Shown here: piece by piece, positions 7,056 through 12,419 of the stretch | Position numbering within the stretch: the stretch's first letter is position 1 | Layout: each line of letters begins with the position of its first letter | NCBI GenBank assembly: GCA_017437345.1 | Contig: JAFSBJ010000253.1 | Coordinates: 1 to 12,419 of the forward strand | Source: Clostridia bacterium | GTDB taxonomy: Bacteria; Bacillota_A; Clostridia; UMGS1810 | Direction: 5' to 3' | Length of the DNA stretch: 12,419 bases | The notes under the pieces: generated by a model | What the model was told of the DNA's origin: nothing | The model's database searches: none | What the model saw: only the letters and a program-made list of their open reading frames with translations | Program-made: the position numbers and the translations under genes

Positions 7056-8500
7056 AGCCACCAATTTTTAATCTGCTTATGAAATATGTTTCAAAGCAAA
7101 GGATAAGGTTTTCCTCCCCGGGGCATAAGGGGAAAATCAGAATGAGGACAGATAATCTACTTAGTCTGGATGTTGAAAAAGTTCCATATTCAGACGGTAA
7201 TGAGCATCTTGAGGATGCAATAAAGGCAAGCGAAACAGAGATAGCCGGAATCTTTTCGGCATCAAAAAGCTATTACCTCTCCGGAGGAACCGCCTGCGGA
7301 GTGTATGCTGCATTATCGGCAGTTTGCGCACCGGGAGACAAGGTTATCGTTGACCCGGAATGTGATAAAACTATTATAAATGCTATAACGATTCTTGCCC
7401 TTCAGGCTGTGTTTATTAAAAGAAGCTATTCTGAAAGATACAGTATAAACGGAGGAATAAACACCGAAAGAATTGAAAAAGCCATTAGTAAATGCCCCAA
7501 TGCAAAAATGATAATACTCACCTCTCCTACATATTACGGAGTATGCTCAAATATTAAAAAAGCAAGCATCATTGCCCACGAAAACAATATGCTTCTTATG
7601 GTTGATGAGTCTTATGGAGCTCACTTTACCTTTTCAAAACATTCACCCGATACTGCGCTGGAGTGTGGGGCAGATATTGTGGTTCATTCCCTTTCAAAAA
7701 CTCTTGGCGGATTTAAAGGAAGCGCCCTTTTGCACATTGCCGAAACAATTGAAAGCAGGCTATCTTCCACAATAGAAGCAATCCTTGATATTTATGAGGG
7801 TGAAAGAGCTTCATCGGCGATGCTTTGTGCATCGGAAAACATTTTGTTTTATGCATTTAAAAATGCAGATAAATATGATGTTATTTTTAAAGAGCTTGAA
7901 AGAGGCCGCAAGATTATTAATTCCAGAACTGACCTTTTATGGTTTGGAGTTGAAAATGGAACAGGATGCGATATAAACCAAACTGACGAAACAAAGATTG
8001 TGCTTAATTTTTCAGGAGTTGATATGTCGGCATATGAGGCATCAGTTCTTCTTATGAACAAATATGGAATAGAATGTGACTATGCAGACAAGGAAAACAT
8101 TGTATTTTCTGTTTCACTCTACAACACAGCAAGCGAAATAAGAAAGCTTGTTAATTCGATTCTCACTCTTTCAAGAATGATGAAATCCTCAGGAAAAACA
8201 GATGATGAAACGAATATGCCTGAGCTTTTCGACGAAGGTCCCAATGCGGTTATGTCATCATATAAAGCATTTCACAGCGGCGGAGACTGGGTTGAGCCTG
8301 AAGCGGCAATAGGAAAAATATGCCGCAAGGCAATTTCCAAAATGCCTCAGGGAACACCGGTTATTATTCCCGGAGAAAAAATAACAAAAGAGCAGATAGA
8401 TATGATTAAAGAGCTTAAAGGGATGGATGTTACCCTTCACGGACTAGGGAGTGATGGTAAAATTGAGGTGCTGAGCCTTAGTGATTCATTTTATTTTTAA
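7052..8500 (+). CDS. Orn/Lys/Arg decarboxylase-like PLP-dependent protein (atypical active site)
   Basis: A 482-residue fold-type I PLP protein of the short, YaaO-like decarboxylase family. Family landmarks are SPGHKGK near the N-terminus (22-28), SGGTACGVYAAL (77-88) in the phosphate-binding region, LTSPTYYGV (156-164), DESYGAHF (185-192) carrying the PLP-nitrogen aspartate D185, and SLSKTLGG (213-220) with the expected PLP lysine K216. The C-terminal domain keeps PQGTPVIIPGE (432-442), like the family's PPGxPxxxPGE. Typical members read DEAHGAH and S-x-H-K; here these are DESYGAH and SLSK, so two active-site histidines are missing. PLP binding looks intact, but the substrate and even the decarboxylation reaction are uncertain. 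The start is ATG with AGAGG eight bases upstream, and ATGA overlaps the preceding stop. It is the last gene of the operon. Confidence 0.85.
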   Translation: MKPPIFNLLMKYVSKQRIRFSSPGHKGKIRMRTDNLLSLDVEKVPYSDGNEHLEDAIKASETEIAGIFSASKSYYLSGGTACGVYAALSAVCAPGDKVIVDPECDKTIINAITILALQAVFIKRSYSERYSINGGINTERIEKAISKCPNAKMIILTSPTYYGVCSNIKKASIIAHENNMLLMVDESYGAHFTFSKHSPDTALECGADIVVHSLSKTLGGFKGSALLHIAETIESRLSSTIEAILDIYEGERASSAMLCASENILFYAFKNADKYDVIFKELERGRKIINSRTDLLWFGVENGTGCDINQTDETKIVLNFSGVDMSAYEASVLLMNKYGIECDYADKENIVFSVSLYNTASEIRKLVNSILTLSRMMKSSGKTDDETNMPELFDEGPNAVMSSYKAFHSGGDWVEPEAAIGKICRKAISKMPQGTPVIIPGEKITKEQIDMIKELKGMDVTLHGLGSDGKIEVLSLSDSFYF

Positions 8501-8533
8501 AAATCTAATAGATGCTAAGATTATATAAAGCAG

Positions 8534-8686
8534 AAGGGACTGTCTCAATAATCACATTTTATGAATACTTATGTATCAAATATTGTAGGGAACGCATTTA
8601 TGCGTTCCGTGGAATGGATAAATCCATTCCCTACAAGCTGACTATGCATAATTATTCACTGTATACGATTATTGAGACAGTCCCTT
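8534..8686 (+). mobile_element. MITE-like non-coding element with 20-base terminal inverted repeats
   Basis: The ends AAGGGACTGTCTCAATAATC (8534-8553) and GATTATTGAGACAGTCCCTT (8667-8686) are perfect inverted repeats. Inside them a second imperfect pair (8562-8576 with 8644-8658) matches at 13 of 15 positions, and the core (8583-8636) is itself symmetric, so the whole 153 bases can fold on themselves. There is no transposase and no convincing reading frame. This is the structure of a miniature inverted-repeat element mobilised by a transposase elsewhere. The outer sequence GGGACTGTCTCA reminds me of IS1182-like ends, but I could not check this. I found no clear target-site duplication. The element separates the decarboxylase-like gene from the topoisomerase promoter. 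Confidence 0.8.
8583..8636 (+). repeat. Three-way-junction palindromic core of the MITE-like element
   Basis: An outer stem TTGTAG (8583-8588)/CTACAA (8631-8636) encloses two adjacent hairpins. Hairpin one is GGAACGCAT/ATGCGTTCC (8589-8597 with 8600-8608, TT loop). Hairpin two is GGAATGGAT/ATCCATTCC (8611-8619 with 8622-8630, AA loop). They are joined by GT (8609-8610). All stems are perfect. An alternative pairing of TTGTAGGGAA with TTCCCTACAA is also possible. The symmetric layout holds on either strand, so both DNA and RNA forms could fold. Confidence 0.78.
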
Positions 8687-8769
8687 TAAGGAATGGGATG
8701 AATATTTCAGAATAGCTTATTTTTACATTCACGATTCATAAGTTTACAATTCTGTGACTTTACTTGACT

Positions 8770-8798
8770 TTGCACGATAAATAGTGTATTGTTATAAT
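8770..8798 (+). promoter_or_regulatory. Promoter of the topoisomerase operon
   Basis: TTGCAC (8770-8775) and TATAAT (8793-8798) are separated by 17 bases, and TGT directly before the -10 makes it an extended -10 (TGnTATAAT). Transcription would begin near 8805, about 24 bases before the preferred start codon. A TTGACT at 8764 is too far away (23 bases) to be the better -35. The stretch 8687-8769 between the MITE-like element and this promoter holds nothing else I can identify. Confidence 0.7.
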
Positions 8799-8815
8799 GA
8801 ATGATACTATATGTT

Positions 8816-8822
8816 GGGGTGG
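8816..8822 (+). promoter_or_regulatory. Ribosome binding site deciding the topoisomerase B start
   Basis: GGGGTGG lies six bases before the ATG at 8829. The alternative ATG at 8811 is in frame but only about six bases past the expected transcription start and has no binding site of its own; it would also place this motif inside the coding region. The start at 8829 (MPGKKKEYS) is therefore preferred. Confidence 0.6.
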
Positions 8823-8828
8823 TTTGTA

Positions 8829-10814
8829 ATGCCAGGTAAGAAAAAAGAATACTCAAACGAGAGCATTTCCCAGCTTAAAGGTGCCGACAGAGTAAGACTG
8901 CGTCCAGCAGTTATTTTTGGTTCGGATGGCATCGAGGGCTGTCAGCATGCTATGTTTGAAATACTCTCCAACTCTATTGACGAAGCAAGAGAAGGTCATG
9001 GAGATTTAATTGAAATAACCAGATACCTTGACAAATCCATAGAGGTTACAGACTACGGCAGAGGGGTGCCTGTGGACTATAACCCTGTTGAAGACAGATA
9101 CAACTGGGAACTTGTTTTCTGCGAGCTTTATGCCGGAGGAAAATATGACAATAATTCGGATTCAAACTACGGATACAGTCTTGGACTTAACGGTTTGGGT
9201 GCGTGTGCTACACAGTATGCATCGGAATATATGGATGTTACTGTTTATCGTGATGGATTTAAATATCAGCTCCACTTTGAAAAGGGTGAGAATGTTGGCG
9301 GACTTTCAAAGGAAGCCTTCCGCCACAGACACACCATGACAAAGATAAGATGGAAGCCCGATATTGATGTTTTTACAGATATTGATATTTCAGCAGAACA
9401 CTACATAGACATTCTTAAAAAGCAGGCCATTGTTAATAAAGGGCTTACTTTAAGATTTAAAAACGAAATATCCAAAAATGAATTTGAAACTACAGATTTC
9501 GTTTATGAAAATGGTATTGTGGACTATGTGAATGAGATTTCGGAAAGCACCGCAATGACCGATATTAAATATATTGAGTGTGAAAGAAAAGGCCGCGACA
9601 GAGAAGACAAGCCTGATTATAAGGTTAAATTATCCTGTGCTTTTTGTTTTTCAAACAAAGTTTCAAGGCTTGAATATTATCACAACTCAAGCTTTCTTGA
9701 GCATGGCGGTTCACCTGACAAGGCTGTGACAAATGCGTTTGTGTATACTATAGACAAATACATTAAGCAGATTGGCAAATATACTAAAAATGAATCGAAG
9801 ATTACATTTAACGACATAAGAGACTGTTTGATTCTGGTTTCAAATTCATTCTCCACAATGACAAGCTACGAAAACCAGACCAAAAAAGCTATCAACAACA
9901 AGTTTATCCAGGATGCAATGACGGAGTTTTTAAGACAGGAGCTTGAAATTTACTTTATTGAAAACAAGGTTGAAGCAGACAAGATTGCAGCTCAGGTACT
10001 TGTTAACAAAAGAAGCCGCGAACACGCAGAAAAGGCAAGAGTTAATATTGCTAAAAAGCTCAGCGGAAATATTGATATTAACAACAGAGTTCAGAAATTT
10101 GTAGACTGCAGAACAAAGGATGTTTCAAAAAGAGAGGTTTATATTGTTGAGGGTGATTCAGCTCTTGGTTCGTGTAAGCTTGCAAGGGATGCCGAATTCC
10201 AGGCTATTATGCCGATAAGAGGTAAGATTCTCAACTGCTTAAAGGCTGAATATGATAAGATATTCAAAAGCGAAGTTATTGTGGATCTTATGAGAGTTTT
10301 AGGCTGCGGAGTTGAGATTAATTCAAAGCACAACAAAAACCTTTCACTCTTTGATATTAATAATTTAAGATGGGACAAGGTTATTATCTGTACTGATGCT
10401 GATGTTGACGGATACCAGATAAGAACTCTTATACTGGCAATGCTATATCGTTTAGTGCCGACTCTTATTGACGAGGGTAAGGTATTTATAGCTGAATCTC
10501 CCCTATTTGAAATTACAGCCAAAGACAAAACATATTTTGCCTACACAGAAAAAGAAAAGGCGGATATATTAAAGAAATTAGCCGGAACGAAATGTACTGT
10601 TCAGAGATCTAAAGGTCTTGGTGAAAACGATCCTGAAATGATGTCACTCACCACAATGAAGCCCGAAACAAGAAGGCTTATTAAGGTAAACAGCGAGGAT
10701 ATTGAAAAAACAGCAGAGGTTTTTGACCTGCTTTTGGGTGATAATCTCACAGGAAGAAAAGACTACATTGCCACAAACGGACATATGTATCTTGAAATGC
10801 TTGACTTAAGCTAA
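8829..10814 (+). CDS. parE: Divergent type IIA DNA topoisomerase, B subunit (ParE/GyrB-like)
   Basis: A 661-residue ATPase subunit that would pair with the next gene product to pass one DNA duplex through another. The GHKL ATPase has the catalytic Glu and Mg-binding Asn (E44, N48 in EILSNSIDEA), D75 in DYGRGVP, the lid GLNGLG (119-124) and the QTK loop (350-352). The TOPRIM domain has EGDSA (E441), PIRGKILN (462-469) and TDADVDG (D523, D525, D527). QRSKGLGE (592-599) and the C-terminal GRKDYIATNG close the protein. Length fits ParE and short GyrB. Usual residues are changed at several places: EVVDN reads EILSN, DNGRG reads DYGRG, GLHGVG reads GLNGLG, EGDSAGGS reads EGDSALGS. No catalytic residue is lost. 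The name parE is tentative, because the pair is divergent and gyrase versus topo IV cannot be decided here. It is separated by 12 bases from the A-subunit gene. Confidence 0.88.
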   Translation: MPGKKKEYSNESISQLKGADRVRLRPAVIFGSDGIEGCQHAMFEILSNSIDEAREGHGDLIEITRYLDKSIEVTDYGRGVPVDYNPVEDRYNWELVFCELYAGGKYDNNSDSNYGYSLGLNGLGACATQYASEYMDVTVYRDGFKYQLHFEKGENVGGLSKEAFRHRHTMTKIRWKPDIDVFTDIDISAEHYIDILKKQAIVNKGLTLRFKNEISKNEFETTDFVYENGIVDYVNEISESTAMTDIKYIECERKGRDREDKPDYKVKLSCAFCFSNKVSRLEYYHNSSFLEHGGSPDKAVTNAFVYTIDKYIKQIGKYTKNESKITFNDIRDCLILVSNSFSTMTSYENQTKKAINNKFIQDAMTEFLRQELEIYFIENKVEADKIAAQVLVNKRSREHAEKARVNIAKKLSGNIDINNRVQKFVDCRTKDVSKREVYIVEGDSALGSCKLARDAEFQAIMPIRGKILNCLKAEYDKIFKSEVIVDLMRVLGCGVEINSKHNKNLSLFDINNLRWDKVIICTDADVDGYQIRTLILAMLYRLVPTLIDEGKVFIAESPLFEITAKDKTYFAYTEKEKADILKKLAGTKCTVQRSKGLGENDPEMMSLTTMKPETRRLIKVNSEDIEKTAEVFDLLLGDNLTGRKDYIATNGHMYLEMLDLS

Positions 10815-10826
10815 GGAGGGACAGAT

Positions 10827-12419
10827 ATGAATCATACAGATATGAATATTACCGATACTCTGCGTGAGAATTATATGCCCTACGCGATGAGTGTTATAAT
10901 TTCAAGAGCGCTTCCTGAGATTGACGGTTTTAAGCCCTCTCACAGAAAGCTTCTCTACACTATGTATAAAATGAACCTTATTAAAGGGGTAAGAACGAAG
11001 TCGGCAAATGTTGTGGGACAGACAATGAAATTAAACCCCCACGGTGACGGAGCTATTTACGAAACGATGGTGCGTCTTACAAAGGGAAATGAAACTCTTC
11101 TCCACCCCTTTGTTGATTCAAAGGGCAACTTTGCAAAGCACTATTCAAGGGATATGGCATATGCCGCATCGAGATATACCGAGGTTAAGCTTGATGAAAT
11201 ATGCAACGAGCTTTTCAGGGATATTGACAAAAACACGGTTGACTTTACCGACAACTATGATGGAACACTAAAGGAACCCACCCTTTTGCCCGTTACTTTC
11301 CCAAATATTTTAGTTAACCCCAATCAGGGTATTGCGGTTGGTATGGCAAACAATGTTTGCAGTTTTAACCTTAAAGAGGTTTGTGACACAACTATCGCCT
11401 ATTTGAAGAATTCAAAGTGTGATATAAGAAAAACTCTTTTAGCACCAGATTTTGCAACAGGAGCTCAGCTTATTTATGATGAAGCGGCAATAAAGCAGAT
11501 ATATGAAACAGGAAAAGGAAGTATAAGGCTCAGAAGCAAATATCGTTATGACAAGAAAAACAGCGTTATTGAGATTTATGAAATCCCCTACACCACAACT
11601 GCAGAAGCTATTATCGACAAAACCATTGAGCTTATTAAGCTTGGCAAGATAAAGGAGATAACCGATTTAAGAGATGAAACCGATTTAAGCGGTCTTAAAA
11701 TTACTCTCGATATTAAAAAGAGCACTGACCCACAGAAGCTTATGGGCAAGCTCTTTAAGATGACACCCCTTGAGGACAGCTTCAGCTGCAACTTTAATAT
11801 TCTTGACGGAACAACCCCAAAGGTTATGGGCATTGCTGAAATTCTGGAAAAATGGACAGATTTCAGAATGGGCTGCATAAAGAGAAGAATTAAATATGAT
11901 ATTAACAAGCTTACTCACAGACTGCATCTTCTGGAAGGCTTAAAGCTTATTCTTCTTGATATTGACAAAGCTATCAAAATTATAAGAGATACAGAAAAAG
12001 ACGACGATGTTATCCCGAATCTTATAAAAGGCTTTGGAATTGACGAAATTCAGGCAGACTACATTGCAGATATCAAGCTGAGAAACTTAAATAAAGAATA
12101 CATCTTAAAGAGAATTCAGGATGTTGACGAGCTTATTAAAGAGCTTGACAGACTCGATGCTATAGTTAAAGACGACAAAGAAATTAAAAAGATTATTATT
12201 TCTGAGCTCAAAGATGTTGCCAAAAAATATGGTGCAGAGAGAAAAACAGAAATTATCTATGATGATGTTGTCGAAGAATTTGACGAATCTGCTATGATTG
12301 AAGACTACAACCTGAGAATCTTCTTTACCCGCGAAAACTATCTCAAAAAAATCAGCCATGTTTCCTTAAGATCTAGTGGAGCCCACAAGCTTAAAGACGA
12401 CGACTATATTGTTTGCGAA
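10827..12419 (+). CDS. parC: Divergent type IIA DNA topoisomerase, A subunit (ParC/GyrA-like), 3' end cut by the window
   Basis: The reading frame stays open for 531 codons to the last base of the window. The catalytic tyrosine is Y117 in AASRYTE, preceded by R116, where it attacks DNA and forms the covalent break. Other family landmarks are LPEIDGFKPSHRKLLY (29-44), NPHGDGAIYET (70-80) at the winged-helix/quinolone region, NPNQGIAVGMAN (164-175), and the RRIKYD-to-HLLEGL helices (353-371). The long coiled coil of the C-gate follows (about 360-465). Residues from about 495 begin the C-terminal DNA-wrapping domain (LRIFFTRENYLKKI). The start is ATG with AAGGAGGG six bases upstream, 12 bases after the B-subunit stop, so the two subunits are cotranscribed. 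The key quinolone serine (E. coli GyrA Ser83) is glycine 75 and Asp87 is Glu79. The C-terminal domain, which would help tell GyrA from ParC, is mostly missing. The name is tentative. Confidence 0.88.
   Translation, partial: MNHTDMNITDTLRENYMPYAMSVIISRALPEIDGFKPSHRKLLYTMYKMNLIKGVRTKSANVVGQTMKLNPHGDGAIYETMVRLTKGNETLLHPFVDSKGNFAKHYSRDMAYAASRYTEVKLDEICNELFRDIDKNTVDFTDNYDGTLKEPTLLPVTFPNILVNPNQGIAVGMANNVCSFNLKEVCDTTIAYLKNSKCDIRKTLLAPDFATGAQLIYDEAAIKQIYETGKGSIRLRSKYRYDKKNSVIEIYEIPYTTTAEAIIDKTIELIKLGKIKEITDLRDETDLSGLKITLDIKKSTDPQKLMGKLFKMTPLEDSFSCNFNILDGTTPKVMGIAEILEKWTDFRMGCIKRRIKYDINKLTHRLHLLEGLKLILLDIDKAIKIIRDTEKDDDVIPNLIKGFGIDEIQADYIADIKLRNLNKEYILKRIQDVDELIKELDRLDAIVKDDKEIKKIIISELKDVAKKYGAERKTEIIYDDVVEEFDESAMIEDYNLRIFFTRENYLKKISHVSLRSSGAHKLKDDDYIVCE

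Noticed and set aside
8501..8533. Possible terminator after the decarboxylase-like gene (ATCTAATAGAT)
   Set aside because: The stem is only five base pairs with a one-base loop and no T-run follows; the adjacent inverted repeats are a better candidate for ending transcription.
8521..8700. Target-site duplication flanking the MITE-like element
   Set aside because: No matching direct repeat could be found at either boundary, so insertion could not be shown directly.
8512..8715. 67-codon frame spanning the intergenic element
   Set aside because: It runs through both inverted repeats of the MITE-like element, lacks a ribosome binding site, and its sequence is set by the palindromes.
10139..10528. 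129-codon minus-strand frame opposite the TOPRIM domain
   Set aside because: Shadow of the conserved EGDSA to DADVDG region.
1..12419. CRISPR array, tRNA genes, prophage or complete insertion sequence
   Set aside because: No regularly spaced direct repeats, tRNA cloverleafs, phage genes or transposase were seen.

Overview
The window reads as chromosomal DNA of an AT-rich, Gram-positive bacterium, most likely a member of the Clostridia. The pointers are strong GGAGG-type ribosome binding sites, consensus sigma-A promoters, AGA/AGG and ATA codons, and a recD2-comF pair. A second pointer is a topoisomerase B/A pair of the divergent type I associate with Clostridia. All genes except the last, which runs off the right edge, are complete, and I see no frameshift. 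Most of the window is ordinary housekeeping sequence. I did not find a clearly new multi-gene system.

Left edge (1-319): on the minus strand there are two tandem, near-duplicate promoters with A-tract upstream sequences, then a leader with a boxA-like antitermination motif and small hairpins. This looks like the control region of a ribosomal RNA operon whose 16S gene would begin just beyond position 1.

Minus-strand operon (320-5191): a perfect TTGACA-17-TATAAT promoter drives recD2 (DNA helicase), comF (phosphoribosyltransferase-fold protein linked to DNA uptake) and an ABC-F ATPase that probably acts on the ribosome. The genes overlap each other by a few bases to tens of bases. The ABC-F gene ends about 35 bases before the upstream rRNA promoter, with no terminator visible between them.

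Plus-strand operon (5242-8500): from a divergent promoter run a YfcE-type metallophosphoesterase, a biotin-protein ligase without a DNA-binding domain, a small two-helix membrane protein of unknown function, and an Orn/Lys/Arg-decarboxylase-like PLP protein. The genes abut or overlap. The PLP protein lacks two histidines typical of true decarboxylases.

Intergenic element (8501-8828): a 153-base non-coding element has perfect 20-base terminal inverted repeats and a core that can fold as a three-way junction. It resembles a MITE. It is followed by a good promoter.

Right edge (8829-12419): genes for a divergent type IIA topoisomerase, the B subunit (ParE/GyrB-like) and then the A subunit (ParC/GyrA-like, truncated by the window). 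Catalytic residues are kept, but several usually invariant positions differ, including the serine that anchors quinolones, which here is glycine.
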